Under the pieces are notes generated by a model. It made no database searches. It was given only the letters and a program-made list of their open reading frames with translations, and was not told where the DNA came from. From G965230615 sp965230615 (GTDB lineage: Bacteria > Pseudomonadota > Gammaproteobacteria > HTCC5015): DNA of 64,000 nt. The position numbers and the translations under genes were made by a program. Below, one piece after another: positions 51,156-60,532 of the stretch (positions are counted from its first letter, which is position 1; every line of letters begins with the position of its first letter). The DNA lies in assembly GCA_965230615.1 (NCBI GenBank), contig OZ246012.1, forward strand, positions 62,001 to 126,000, given 5' to 3'.

Positions 51156-52607
51156 ATGTCTACTATACCACCTGAGTCAACCGAGCGTACATCCATTCAT
51201 GGGCTTTGGTCATCAAAGGTTGCTTTTATCCTGGCCGCAACAGGCTCTGCTGTTGGGTTGGGGAATATTTGGAAATTCCCTTATACGGCAGGGGAGAATG
51301 GCGGTGGCCTATTCGTGTTGATCTATCTCGGCTGCATCTTGGTAATTGGTATTCCTATTTTAATGGCTGAAGTCATGCTGGGACGGCGAGGGCGTCGTAA
51401 CCCGGTAGAGACTATGCGCTTACTGGCGCAGGAGGCTGGTCAGTCACAGGCTTGGGTCTGGGTTGGTCGTATGGGTATCATTGCTGGGTTTTTGATTTTA
51501 TCGTATTACAGCGTGGTTGCTGGTTGGATATTAGCGTATGTCTTTCGCATGGCCAGTGGCGTTTTTCAGGGCCTCAATGCTGAGCAGGTGCAAGCGGTAT
51601 TTGATAATTTTGTCTCCGATCCTGAGCGGCTTATTGCCTGGCATACTATCTTCATTGTTTTATCGGTTGCTATTGTCGCGCGGGGGGTTGAGCATGGCCT
51701 TGAGAAGGCCGTAAAGTATTTAATGCCCGCGCTATTTGGTATTTTGTTGATTTTGTTATTGTACGCAACAACAACACCGACCTTTATCGAAGGTGTGCGT
51801 TTTATGTTTGTGCCGGACTTTAGCAAGATAGACGGTTATTCCGGTTTTTTTAGTATTGTACTCAATGCAATGGGTATGGCGTTCTTTTCGTTAAGTTTAG
51901 GTATGGGCGCTATTATGATCTATGGTTCCTATTTACCCAAAGATGCTTCTATTGGTAATACCAGTATTACTGTTGCTATGGCAGATACCTCGGTGGCCTT
52001 GATTGCTGGTCTGGCTATTTTCCCCATTGTATTGGCTAATGGCATGGCGCCTTCGCAAGGGGCTGGGCTGGTATTTAATAGCTTGCCAATAGCATTTGAC
52101 CAAATGCCTTTTGGTGGTTTTTTTGGTACATTGTTTTTTGTGTTGTTGGCATTTGCCGCTATTACATCGGCCATTTCTTTATTAGAGCCACCGGTTGCCT
52201 GGTTGGTTGAAAGCAAAGGCTTTGATAGAGCAAAAGCGGCGGTATTTAGCGGTGCGATTACCTGGTTTATTGGTTTGGGAACTGTGTTTTCATTTAACCT
52301 ATGGTCGGATTACAAGTGGACGTTGCTGATTGACCTGGATAAAGTTCAGTATGTGCTTTTTAAAGATAAAACATTTTTTGATATTGTTGATTTTCTAACG
52401 ACGAATATTATGTTGCCGCTGGGTGGTTTAATGATCGCCTTGTTTGTTGGTCATGCAATGAGGCGTGATGACTGTTTTAAAGAGCTGGCGTTAAAAGAGA
52501 ATATGTTTAACAGCTGGTATTTTATTTTGCGGAATATCTCGCCGATTGCGGTTGGCTTTGTGTTTTTAAATGTCATTGGCGTGTTTAAATTAATAGGCTT
52601 GCTTTAA
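51156..52607 (+). CDS. NSS-family sodium-dependent amino-acid-type transporter
   Basis: This 483-residue transporter of the neurotransmitter:sodium symporter family has about 12 membrane segments. The N-terminus AATGSAVGLGNIWKFPYTAGENGGG holds the unwound helix 1 sodium and substrate site, and IVLNAMGMAFFSLSLGMGAIM the helix 6 site. Substrates in bacteria are usually amino acids such as leucine, tryptophan or tyrosine; specificity cannot be read here. It occupies the gap between smpB and rnfH in which ratA is commonly found. Confidence 0.93.
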   Translation: MSTIPPESTERTSIHGLWSSKVAFILAATGSAVGLGNIWKFPYTAGENGGGLFVLIYLGCILVIGIPILMAEVMLGRRGRRNPVETMRLLAQEAGQSQAWVWVGRMGIIAGFLILSYYSVVAGWILAYVFRMASGVFQGLNAEQVQAVFDNFVSDPERLIAWHTIFIVLSVAIVARGVEHGLEKAVKYLMPALFGILLILLLYATTTPTFIEGVRFMFVPDFSKIDGYSGFFSIVLNAMGMAFFSLSLGMGAIMIYGSYLPKDASIGNTSITVAMADTSVALIAGLAIFPIVLANGMAPSQGAGLVFNSLPIAFDQMPFGGFFGTLFFVLLAFAAITSAISLLEPPVAWLVESKGFDRAKAAVFSGAITWFIGLGTVFSFNLWSDYKWTLLIDLDKVQYVLFKDKTFFDIVDFLTTNIMLPLGGLMIALFVGHAMRRDDCFKELALKENMFNSWYFILRNISPIAVGFVFLNVIGVFKLIGLL

Positions 52608-52624
52608 TTAGGTGTTGGTGTTGA

Positions 52625-52945
52625 ATGGTTGATTTAATTCGTATTGAAGTTGCCTATGCGCGGCCTGATGAGCAGCTTATTATTCCGCTGGATATGGAGC
52701 ACCAGCCTACCGTGCAAGAAGCGATTGAGCGTTCGGGTATCTTAGAACGTTTTCCTGAGATTGATCTGCAACAAAACAAGGTCGGTATTTTTGGGAAGCT
52801 GAGCAAGCTTGATCAGGTGTTGAATGCCGGTGATCGGGTTGAGATTTACCGTAAGTTGATTGCCGATCCGAAGCAGGCTCGTCGTAAACGGGCGGCCTCA
52901 GATGATAAAGGCACTGCTAAAAATAAAGCGGATAAAAGCGAATAA
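52625..52945 (+). CDS. rnfH: RnfH/RatB-family protein
   Basis: The 106-residue protein is a small beta-grasp protein of the UPF0125 (RnfH, E. coli RatB/YfjF) family: IRIEVAYARPDEQLIIPLD, VGIFGKLSKLDQVLNAGDRVEIYRKLIADPKQARR. The C-terminus is lysine-rich. Function is uncertain; in E. coli the gene pairs with ratA next to smpB and bamE, and here it keeps the smpB-bamE neighbourhood but ratA is absent. Confidence 0.92.
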   Translation: MVDLIRIEVAYARPDEQLIIPLDMEHQPTVQEAIERSGILERFPEIDLQQNKVGIFGKLSKLDQVLNAGDRVEIYRKLIADPKQARRKRAASDDKGTAKNKADKSE

Positions 52946-52968
52946 GCCTGTTTGTCAGGCTTATCTAT
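52942..52968. terminator. Terminator between rnfH and bamE
   Basis: ATAAGCCTG and CAGGCTTAT form a 9-bp stem with a 5-base loop, overlapping the rnfH stop codon, followed by a moderately T-rich tail. It is suitably placed for both converging genes. Confidence 0.65.
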
Positions 52969-53005
52969 TTGTTCGGCATCTTAGTATTTAAAGATAAGTG
53001 CTAGC

Positions 53006-53449
53006 TTAGCTTGCAGAAGGATCTTGTTCACTCTCTTGCGTGGCCTCTTGCTGCTCGTCTTCTTTCGACTCGCTAGCAAAGGGGTTTTCCAGTTGGCCAG
53101 ACATTTTAACTAAAGTGTCACCTTCGAAGCTGAGTGTTATCTCACGGCGTAATTCTTCGCCACGCCCTTTGGGCGGCTGCATGATATAAATGTAGTGCCA
53201 TTCATTTTGGTCAAACGGGATATCAACAATAGGGTTGCCGACCAGGTAGCGTACTTGCTCTTTGTTCATGCCGATTTTTAACTGATCAATACGGGTCTGA
53301 TCGAACAGATTACCCTGGTACTTAATGGGGGTAAACGGGCGAAATCCGCAGGCCGTAATGGATAACAGCACTATAAGGGTGAGCACCCATGGCAATATTT
53401 GGGCCAAGGCTTGCGGTAAAGCTTGACCAAAACGGTAGAAATTCAACAC
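53006..53449 (-). CDS. bamE: Outer-membrane assembly lipoprotein BamE
   Basis: BamE (SmpA/OmlA) is a lipoprotein of the BAM complex. I place the start at GTG 53449, because GGAG lies 7 bases upstream and it gives a normal signal peptide; longer frames up to 53632 run into the fur coding region. The 147-residue product has the lipobox LSITAC, a mature SmpA/OmlA domain with GMNKEQVRYLVGNPIV and NEWHYIYIMQP, and an unusual acidic tail rich in Glu and Gln. It is divergent from fur, the conserved gammaproteobacterial arrangement. Confidence 0.93.
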   Translation of the reverse strand: MLNFYRFGQALPQALAQILPWVLTLIVLLSITACGFRPFTPIKYQGNLFDQTRIDQLKIGMNKEQVRYLVGNPIVDIPFDQNEWHYIYIMQPPKGRGEELRREITLSFEGDTLVKMSGQLENPFASESKEDEQQEATQESEQDPSAS

Positions 53450-53467
53450 AAATGAGCTCCGGTACAC

Positions 53468-53473
53468 TATAAT
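53468..53473. promoter_or_regulatory. Shared -10-like element between bamE and fur
   Basis: TATAAT on the plus strand (TATTATAG on the minus strand) lies between the bamE and fur starts and could serve either. No good -35 match is found for either direction, so this is tentative. Confidence 0.3.
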
Positions 53474-53579
53474 ACGACGTTCTAACATAATAACATAGCT
53501 TATCGCTTGGCCAACAGGTATTCCTCTGACCAGGCAGATATTGCACAAGTTCCGCCCTAATATCCTTGGAGTAAGTATT

Positions 53580-54002
53580 TTGGAATCGCAAGATTTAAAA
53601 AAAGCTGGACTGAAAGTCACGCTGCCGCGCATGAAAATTCTGGAAATTCTGGAAAATAATGCTAAGCGGCATATGAGTGCAGAAGATATCTACAAAGTGC
53701 TGTTAGAAGCCGATGAAGAGATTGGCTTAGCAACAGTGTATCGTGTACTCACCCAGTTTGAAGCAGCTGGTTTGGTTGCACGTCATCACTTTGAAGGCGG
53801 TCAGGCTGTGTTTGAAATTAATGGCGGGGAGCACCATGATCACTTGGTGTGCGTGAAGTGTGGTAGGGTGGTTGAGTTTATGGATAAGACCATCGAGCAG
53901 CGCCAGGAGTCTGTGGCTGAAAGTCACGGCTTTGAGTTAACTGATCACAATATGATTCTGTACGGTATTTGTAAAGACGATCCATGTAAGTACAACAAGT
54001 AA
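53580..54002 (+). CDS. fur: Ferric uptake regulator Fur
   Basis: Fur represses iron-uptake genes when charged with Fe2+. I start it at TTG 53580, eight bases after GGAG, giving the standard N-terminus ESQDLKKAGLKVTLPR and 140 residues; a further upstream frame lacks a ribosome site. It has the winged-helix region ATVYRVLTQFEAAGLV, the metal sites EHHDHLVCVKCGRVVEF, and the C-terminal CKDDPCKYNK. It is divergent from bamE and convergent with recN. Confidence 0.95.
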   Translation: MESQDLKKAGLKVTLPRMKILEILENNAKRHMSAEDIYKVLLEADEEIGLATVYRVLTQFEAAGLVARHHFEGGQAVFEINGGEHHDHLVCVKCGRVVEFMDKTIEQRQESVAESHGFELTDHNMILYGICKDDPCKYNK

Positions 54003-54050
54003 GGTTTAACCATAGCGCGTTAAGCCTCGCTCTTTACTGTTAATAACTGC

Positions 54051-55769
54051 CTAAGCAGGCTGCTGTAAATCTGCGTCGCTGGATTCAGTGGCTTTCTTAA
54101 TCATTTCTCTCGCATGCTGTTTGGTTTTGTCAGTGATATCAACACCACCTAGCATGCGTGCCACTTCTAATACACGCTCTTTGGCCGATAAACGTTGTGT
54201 ACGGGTTTGGGTGGTTTTGTCTTCACTATCGCTGAGCTTATTTACGCGTAAATGGTCGTGCGCTTGTGCGGCTACCTGCGGTAAATGGGTGACACACATG
54301 ACCTGACGTTGTTGCCCAAGTGCGCGTAAGTGCATGCCAACCACTTCAGCCGTGCCACCACCAATGCCTGCATCGACTTCATCAAAAATCAATGTTGGAA
54401 TAGGTTCGTTACCGGCAGTAATCATTTGAATCGCTAAGCTAATGCGTGATAGTTCACCGCCAGAGGCCACTTTGCTCAGTGCTTGTGCCGTCTGTCCTGG
54501 GTTGGTGCTGACAAGCAGTTCCACTTTATCTAAACCATAGGCTGTAAAACTTTGTGGGTCTGTTGTTTGAGTATTGCTTTGAACATTAACAACAAAACTG
54601 CCACCACTCATATTCAGTGTTTGCATGGCACTGCTGACATCGGCTGAGAGTTTTTTGGCGGCCTTGTTACGACTGCTGCTGAGTTTTTTGGCAAGGGCAA
54701 GGTAGTCTTGACTGCGTTGTTGGCAATCTTGCTCTAATGATTTTAAGCGATCATCGGCATGTTCAAGATCATCTAGTGCCTGATATACATTCGCACTAAC
54801 AGTCAACAAGTCTTCAGGTTCTACGCGATGTTTACGTGCCAGGTCATGCATAATGCCCATGCGTTGTTCAAGCCATTCCAAGCGGGCAGGGTCGAGGTTT
54901 AGTTCTGCCAGATAATTGCGTAAATGATTGGCGGCTTCATCAACCTGTATCATAGCGGCGTTTAAACACTCAACACTGCCTTGCAGGCTGCTATCGAGTG
55001 TTGCGGCAGCTTGCATATCTCGCTGGCACTGACTGAGTGAGGAGTATAAGGCTTCATCACTGTCGTATAAGCTGTAGAGTGTTTTATTACTACTGTCTAG
55101 CAACTTACTGGAATGTGCCAGGCGTTGATGCTCTTGTTGTAATTGCTGCCATTCATTCTCTTGCATTTGCAGCTGTTCAAACTCTTGTGCTTGATGGCGT
55201 AATAAATCCAGTCGCTCAGTACGGTCTTGTTCGGCAAGTTGTAAGTCTTGCCAGGCGCTGTACTTATCATGCCAAGCCTGATAAGCAGCACTAACGTCCT
55301 GTACTAGCGTTGAGTGTGCTGCAAAATCATCTAAGCGTTGTCGTTGTATATCGCGTTTGAGTAAAGACTGGTGCGCATGTTGGCCATGAATATCGACCAG
55401 CATTTCACCAAGTGTTTTTAAAATGTTGACTGTGACAGGGCAGCCATTGATATAGGCTTTCGAGCGGCCTTCATGACTGATAGTGCGGCGTAGGATGCAA
55501 TCTTCACCGCTATCGAGTTCTTGTTCGACCAACCACTTTTCAACATGCGATAGTTGACTGATATCAAACGTTGCTGTGATATCGGCTCGCTTAGCCTGTT
55601 GCCGTACACTCACCGCTTCTGCACGGTCGCCGAGTACCAGGCCTAAAGCATCGAGTAAAATCGACTTGCCAGCACCGGTTTCGCCGGTGAGGACTGTCAT
55701 ACCGGCATGTAAGTCGATGGTTACCGCATCGATAATGGCAAAGTCAGTGATATGGAGTTGCTTTAACAT
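54051..55769 (-). CDS. recN: DNA repair protein RecN
   Basis: RecN is an SMC-like ATPase involved in double-strand-break repair. The 572-residue protein has Walker A TGETGAGKSILLDAL (about 28-36), long coiled coils in the centre, the signature VASGGELSRISLAI and Walker B LIFDEVDAGIGGGTAEVVG. The start overlaps the nadK stop by one base, so both are in one operon. No LexA-like box is obvious inside the nadK region upstream. Confidence 0.97.
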   Translation of the reverse strand: MLKQLHITDFAIIDAVTIDLHAGMTVLTGETGAGKSILLDALGLVLGDRAEAVSVRQQAKRADITATFDISQLSHVEKWLVEQELDSGEDCILRRTISHEGRSKAYINGCPVTVNILKTLGEMLVDIHGQHAHQSLLKRDIQRQRLDDFAAHSTLVQDVSAAYQAWHDKYSAWQDLQLAEQDRTERLDLLRHQAQEFEQLQMQENEWQQLQQEHQRLAHSSKLLDSSNKTLYSLYDSDEALYSSLSQCQRDMQAAATLDSSLQGSVECLNAAMIQVDEAANHLRNYLAELNLDPARLEWLEQRMGIMHDLARKHRVEPEDLLTVSANVYQALDDLEHADDRLKSLEQDCQQRSQDYLALAKKLSSSRNKAAKKLSADVSSAMQTLNMSGGSFVVNVQSNTQTTDPQSFTAYGLDKVELLVSTNPGQTAQALSKVASGGELSRISLAIQMITAGNEPIPTLIFDEVDAGIGGGTAEVVGMHLRALGQQRQVMCVTHLPQVAAQAHDHLRVNKLSDSEDKTTQTRTQRLSAKERVLEVARMLGGVDITDKTKQHAREMIKKATESSDADLQQPA

Positions 55770-56662
55770 TATTGCGGATTACTCCGGTCATTATTCGGTG
55801 AGCGCCCCCAATTTAACTTGGCGCGGAGAATATCAAAAAAGTCATAGCCATGTGGGTGCAGTATTTTTACATTAGTCGAGCTGCGACTGATATGAATGCG
55901 GTCATTGAGTTGCAGTTCGATATTGGCTTGCCCATCAAAACTGACTTGGGCAACGGTGCGACATTGCGGATCGATCTCGATACTGATTTTGCTGTTGGCA
56001 TTCACTACAAGTGGCCGGTGACTTAAGGTGTGTGGGCTGATCGGGACGAGCGCGATAGCATCCATCGATGGGTGTAATATTGGCCCGCCACTGGATAAAG
56101 CATAAGCTGTTGAGCCGGTAGGTGAGGCGATAACAATACCATCAGCACGCTCATGATTAACAAAGCTATCATCGACATAGGTAAAAAACTCAATCATGCG
56201 CGTCTGATAATAGTTTTTGACGACCACATCATTGCAGGCGAGCTGTTCGGTGATAATCTCACCTTCGCGCTCAATCTTTACATTGAGTAAAAAGCGCTCT
56301 TCTTCAATGTACTTACCATGCAGCATTTCATCCAAAGAGTGCAGCATGCGTTGCGGTGTAATATCAACGAGAAAGCCCAGTCTGCCCAAGTTGATCCCCA
56401 CGATGGGTACCTGGTGTTTGGCCAGTTCACGGGCAGCATTTAATAAAGTGCCGTCACCACCAACAACAATGGCCAGATCGCAGTCCTGTAATTGTTCATA
56501 AGTGCTAAAGCGCACATCGGTATCTTGTAATGTATTGTGGCAGCTTAATTCTGGCAATACAGTATAAGCATTGTTAATCAGGTAGTTATAAAGCCGCTCG
56601 ACTGTATCGCCAACATCAGCATAGATATTACGAATCAGTGCGATTTTAGAAAATTCGGTCAT
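55769..56662 (-). CDS. nadK: NAD kinase NadK
   Basis: NadK phosphorylates NAD to NADP with ATP or polyphosphate. The 297-residue protein has the GGDGT motif (residues 68-72, VVGGDGTLLNAAREL), NLGRLGFLVDI, ERADGIVIASPTGSTAYALSSGGPI and the C-terminal VSFDGQANIEL. It is just upstream of recN, the common nadK-recN pair of gammaproteobacteria. Confidence 0.97.
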   Translation of the reverse strand: MTEFSKIALIRNIYADVGDTVERLYNYLINNAYTVLPELSCHNTLQDTDVRFSTYEQLQDCDLAIVVGGDGTLLNAARELAKHQVPIVGINLGRLGFLVDITPQRMLHSLDEMLHGKYIEEERFLLNVKIEREGEIITEQLACNDVVVKNYYQTRMIEFFTYVDDSFVNHERADGIVIASPTGSTAYALSSGGPILHPSMDAIALVPISPHTLSHRPLVVNANSKISIEIDPQCRTVAQVSFDGQANIELQLNDRIHISRSSTNVKILHPHGYDFFDILRAKLNWGRSPNNDRSNPQ

Positions 56663-56710
56663 GATTACTCGTTGGCTCGTGATAGTGTGTAGGTTGTTAA
56701 CAACTGATTC

Positions 56711-59356
56711 TCAATCAGTGGCTTCATTGTGCAGCGATTTAAGCTCATAGATCAACTCTAAAGCGTTTTTAGGCGTCAGCTCATCGGGCTCGATATCCGT
56801 TAAACGCGCCAGTGCTGGATTGACTGCCGGTGCAGCATTGCTCTGTTGTGTACTGTCAGGCGAGATAGGGGGCTCAAATAAGCCCAACTGTGGCTGTGCC
56901 GCATGTTGCTGCTGTGCCTGACTCTCCAGTAATGATAATTGTTGCCGCGCGACGTTGATAACGTTCTTTGGCACGCCAGCGAGCTTGGCGACTTGTAAAC
57001 CATAACTTTGATTAGCAGGGCCAGGCTTCACAGCATGTAAAAATACAATATTATCAGCGTGTTCAACAGCATCTAAATGCACATTACTGACCGTGGCGCA
57101 CTGTTCATCCAGAGACGTTAACTCAAAATAGTGCGTGGCAAATAAGGTAAATGCTTTGACTTGTTTTGCCAGATGGTCAGCACAGGCCCAAGCCAGTGAC
57201 AAGCCATCAAAGGTGCTGGTGCCGCGACCAATTTCATCCATTAACACCAGACTATGCTCGGTCGCATTATGCAAAATATTGGCCGCTTCGGTCATTTCAA
57301 CCATAAAGGTGGAGCGGCCACCGGCTAAGTCATCCGAGGCACCAATGCGCGTGAAAATCTGATCGATCGGGCCGATTGTGGCTTTCTCTGCCGGCACAAA
57401 ACTACCGATATGCGCCATAATGACAATCAGTGCTGTCTGCCGCATAAAGGTCGACTTACCCCCCATATTGGGGCCGGTGATCAATAACATGCGTTGCTTG
57501 TTATTAAAGCGAACATCATTGGCAATAAAAGGTTCTACCAAGACCGTTTCGACAACTGGGTGACGGCCTGCGGTAATATCAATACCATTGTTAGCACTCA
57601 GTGTTGGTTGGCAGTAATTTAAGCGTTCGGCGCGCTCTGCAAAGCAGGCCAGGGTATCTAAGCTGGCCAGGGCGCTGGCGGTTGCTTGCAAGGCAGTTAG
57701 GTGGGTTAATAACTGGCGCAACAAATCATCGTAGAGGCTTTTTTCTTTGGCCAGTGCCCTCTCTCTTGCGCTAAGCACTTTATCTTCAAACTCTTTCAGC
57801 TCAGGGGTGATATAACGCTCAACACCTTTGAGTGTCTGGCGTCGGATATAGCTGGCCGGTACCTTATCTGCATTGGTTTTGCTGACCTCAATATAGAAGC
57901 CATGTACTTTATTGTAATTTACTTTGAGCTTTTCAATACCGGTGCTGTCACGTTCACGCACTTCAAGCTGGATTAAAAAGTCGTCGGCATTTTGGCTTAA
58001 ACTGCGTAGTTCATCGAGTTCCGCATCATAGCCGGGTGCAATCACACCGCCATCACGAATCAGCACGGGTGGGTTGTCGATAATGGCTTTTTGCAACAAT
58101 GTCAGCGGCTCTGGATGCTCGCTTAAATCAGCTTGTAACTGCCCGAGTAAGGTGCTTTGTGCATCCGCTAAGGCGGTATTAATATCGGGTAGCGCCGCTA
58201 AGCTGTCACGTAAGCCGATTAGGTCGCGTGGCCGCGCTGTTTGTAAAGAGATGCGAGTACCAATACGCTCGATATCGGCTATGCGTTTGAGTGTTTGTAA
58301 GACCGCATCATAAGTATGGCCTGAGAGCAATGCGGCGACCGTATCATGTCGCTGTTTTAACAGTTGTTGATCGCGTAATGGGCGATTTAACCAGCGCTGT
58401 AAATTACGGCTGCCCATGGCGGTGCTACAGTTATCCAGTAAGCCAATTAAGCTGTTGCTGCGATCACCGTTGAGATCCGCTTCGAGTTCAAGATTGCGGC
58501 GACACACCGCATCGAGCATAACCGCATCCTGCATGGATTCCACGGCCAAGCGATTGATATGTGGCAGGGCAGCACGTTGTGTTTCCTGGACATAATTGAG
58601 CAGGCAACCGGCAGCGATAATGGCAATACTTAAATCTTCACAGCCAAAGCCTTTTAGGTCACGGGTGGATAATTGTCGGGTTAATAACTGATAGGCGGTA
58701 TCAAACTCAAAGTGCCAGGCTGGCCGTTGGCGTAAGCAGGGGGGCTGCTGTGCACTTTGTTCGTCGAGTATCTCGGATAAGTTGATATTTTCGTCGAGCA
58801 GCAGCTCGACAGGCTTTAGGCGTTCCAGCTCGCTGATAAAGTGTTCATTACTGTCTGCTTCCAGCAGTTTGAAGTCACCGGTACTGACATCCAAGTACGC
58901 CAAGCCCCAGCGGCCTTCAAGCTGATGGGCGGCGGCGATCAGCGATGCCTGGCGCTCATCTAATAAGGCTTCATCAGTGACGGTCCCTGGGGTGATAACA
59001 CGGGTGACCTGACGCTCAACCGGGCCTTTGCTTGTGGCAGGGTCGCCGATTTGCTCGCAAATCGCCACAGCTTCACCAAATTTGATCAGTTTGGCCAGAT
59101 AACCTTCGGCAGCATGGTGGGGAATACCGGCCATCGGAATAGGCTCACCGCCAGACTGGCCACGGCTGGTCAGGGTGATGCTCAGCAGTCGCGCGGCTTT
59201 TTTGGCATCCTCAAAAAATAACTCGTAAAAGTCCCCCATACGGTAAAATACGAGTGAGTCCGGGTGTTCGGCTTTGATTTTCAAGTATTGCTGCATCATC
59301 GGCGTATGTTTGGCCGCTGCCGCTGATGGGCCGGGTTTTTTTAGTGCTTGTACCAT
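56711..59356 (-). CDS. mutS: DNA mismatch repair protein MutS
   Basis: MutS recognises mismatches and recruits MutL. The 881-residue protein has the mismatch-contact motif FYE at 43-45 (YRMGDFYELFFED), connector, lever and clamp domains, Walker A GPNMGGKSTFMRQ near residue 626, LVLMDEIGRGTSTFDGLSLA and ATHYFELT. The C-terminal region ends in the tetramer-type tail LTPKNALELIYELKSL. AGG and ATG at 59356 are well spaced. It is divergent from pncC, as in many pseudomonads. Confidence 0.98.
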   Translation of the reverse strand: MVQALKKPGPSAAAAKHTPMMQQYLKIKAEHPDSLVFYRMGDFYELFFEDAKKAARLLSITLTSRGQSGGEPIPMAGIPHHAAEGYLAKLIKFGEAVAICEQIGDPATSKGPVERQVTRVITPGTVTDEALLDERQASLIAAAHQLEGRWGLAYLDVSTGDFKLLEADSNEHFISELERLKPVELLLDENINLSEILDEQSAQQPPCLRQRPAWHFEFDTAYQLLTRQLSTRDLKGFGCEDLSIAIIAAGCLLNYVQETQRAALPHINRLAVESMQDAVMLDAVCRRNLELEADLNGDRSNSLIGLLDNCSTAMGSRNLQRWLNRPLRDQQLLKQRHDTVAALLSGHTYDAVLQTLKRIADIERIGTRISLQTARPRDLIGLRDSLAALPDINTALADAQSTLLGQLQADLSEHPEPLTLLQKAIIDNPPVLIRDGGVIAPGYDAELDELRSLSQNADDFLIQLEVRERDSTGIEKLKVNYNKVHGFYIEVSKTNADKVPASYIRRQTLKGVERYITPELKEFEDKVLSARERALAKEKSLYDDLLRQLLTHLTALQATASALASLDTLACFAERAERLNYCQPTLSANNGIDITAGRHPVVETVLVEPFIANDVRFNNKQRMLLITGPNMGGKSTFMRQTALIVIMAHIGSFVPAEKATIGPIDQIFTRIGASDDLAGGRSTFMVEMTEAANILHNATEHSLVLMDEIGRGTSTFDGLSLAWACADHLAKQVKAFTLFATHYFELTSLDEQCATVSNVHLDAVEHADNIVFLHAVKPGPANQSYGLQVAKLAGVPKNVINVARQQLSLLESQAQQQHAAQPQLGLFEPPISPDSTQQSNAAPAVNPALARLTDIEPDELTPKNALELIYELKSLHNEATD

Positions 59357-59467
59357 TATGCCTATTATCTTCCTCTTTCAGGTCAGCCGGACGCGCTAGT
59401 GTAGCAAATCCTGCCTGCTTTGCGCTGCTGCTTGTGTCTTGAGGCAAGCCGAGCGACAATCTAATCT

Positions 59468-59998
59468 ATGGCGAAGGCGCAACAGACAGAAATTTATCAG
59501 CAAGCTCAAGCACTTGGCACTGTTTTGGCAGCGCAAGGCTACCGCGTAGCAACAGCAGAATCCTGTACTGGGGGCTGGCTGGCCAAGGCGATTACCGATA
59601 TTGCCGGCAGCTCACAGTGGTTTGATCGTGGCTTTGTCACCTATACTGATGCTGCCAAGCAGCAACAATTGGCTGTTGCTGATAAAATATTGACCAGTTA
59701 TGGTGCGGTGAGTGAGGAAACCGTGATGGCCATGGCCAAAGGGGTGCTGCGACATAGCGATGCAGTACTGTCGGTTGCAATCAGCGGTATTGCGGGGCCT
59801 GGCGGCGGCAGTGAGGAAAAGCCGGTGGGGCTGGTGTGGTTTGCCTGGGCCAAACAAACGGCGGTTGGTGAAATCAATGTGGTCAGTACAGCCAAGTACT
59901 TCACGGGTGACCGTGAGGCGATCCGGGCCTGTGCTGTTCTTTTTGCGTTAGAGGGCTTGATACAACAGGCTCAATCGAATGATATGGGGGACTTATGA
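59468..59998 (+). CDS. pncC: Nicotinamide-nucleotide amidohydrolase PncC (CinA C-terminal type)
   Basis: PncC deamidates NMN to NaMN in the pyridine nucleotide salvage cycle. The 176-residue stand-alone CinA domain has VATAESCTGGWLAKAITDIAGSS, GFVTYTDAAKQQQL, SVAISGIAGPGGGSEEKPVGLVW and the end VVSTAKYFTGDREAIRA. In gammaproteobacteria it generally lies between mutS and recA. The last 4 bp overlap the following lipoprotein gene. Confidence 0.95.
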   Translation: MAKAQQTEIYQQAQALGTVLAAQGYRVATAESCTGGWLAKAITDIAGSSQWFDRGFVTYTDAAKQQQLAVADKILTSYGAVSEETVMAMAKGVLRHSDAVLSVAISGIAGPGGGSEEKPVGLVWFAWAKQTAVGEINVVSTAKYFTGDREAIRACAVLFALEGLIQQAQSNDMGDL

Positions 59999-60438
59999 TC
60001 TATAGCTATCGACATAATATCTATCGAGCGGCAGTATCTCTCAGTGTTTTTTTATTAAGCGCGATGTTGCTGGCGTGCGGTGATGATAGCCCGCCAGTGC
60101 AAAGTGCCCCGCCAGTGACGGCACCGGCGACAGTCAGCGCTGAACAGCGCAGCGCAGATAATTTGACCGATGTGACAGGCGAGGACGATTTTACCTATGA
60201 AGGCGACTTTACTGATCCGCCCGGATTGGATGGGGCGCAAGACGACGAAGACAGTGAAGCGGCTCGCTTGCGCGAGGAAATTGCACTGGCTGAGGCTGAG
60301 ATTGCGCAAATTCAGCAAAATTATCTTGATGCGCAGGAAGAAGCCAAGATTGTCAATGAGCTACTAGAGGAAACCACAGCAGAAATGCAGTATCAGGAAG
60401 AGAAAGTGAAAGAGCTTGAAGCAGAGGTAGTCGAATAA
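59995..60438 (+). CDS. Small acidic lipoprotein with coiled coil, inserted between pncC and recA
   Basis: The 147-residue product has an N-terminal membrane/signal region ending in the lipobox AMLLAC, a proline-rich then aspartate/glutamate-rich middle (about residues 30-80), and a C-terminal coiled coil (about 85-147, from ARLREEIALAEAEIAQIQQN to the end). It overlaps pncC by 4 bp (ATGA), so it is probably co-translated with it. Residues after the cysteine begin with GDDS; Asp at position +2 would by E. coli rules signal inner-membrane retention, but the +2 here is Gly. I do not recognise the family. Confidence 0.75.
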   Translation: MIYSYRHNIYRAAVSLSVFLLSAMLLACGDDSPPVQSAPPVTAPATVSAEQRSADNLTDVTGEDDFTYEGDFTDPPGLDGAQDDEDSEAARLREEIALAEAEIAQIQQNYLDAQEEAKIVNELLEETTAEMQYQEEKVKELEAEVVE

Positions 60439-60500
60439 ACAAAAAGACAGGTGATGTCTACATCTAACAAGCCAGCGCTAAATTGTTACTGCGCAAGCTG

Positions 60501-60532
60501 GCTGTTGTATGTGATAATAGCGTGACAACAGC
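60501..60532. promoter_or_regulatory. Long dyad overlapping the presumed recA promoter
   Basis: GCTGTTGT and ACAACAGC are 8-bp perfect arms with a 16-base spacer. Inside lies TGTGATAAT, which resembles an extended -10. A canonical CTG-N10-CAG LexA box is not found in this gap. This dyad might be the operator, but that is an inference. Confidence 0.4.
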
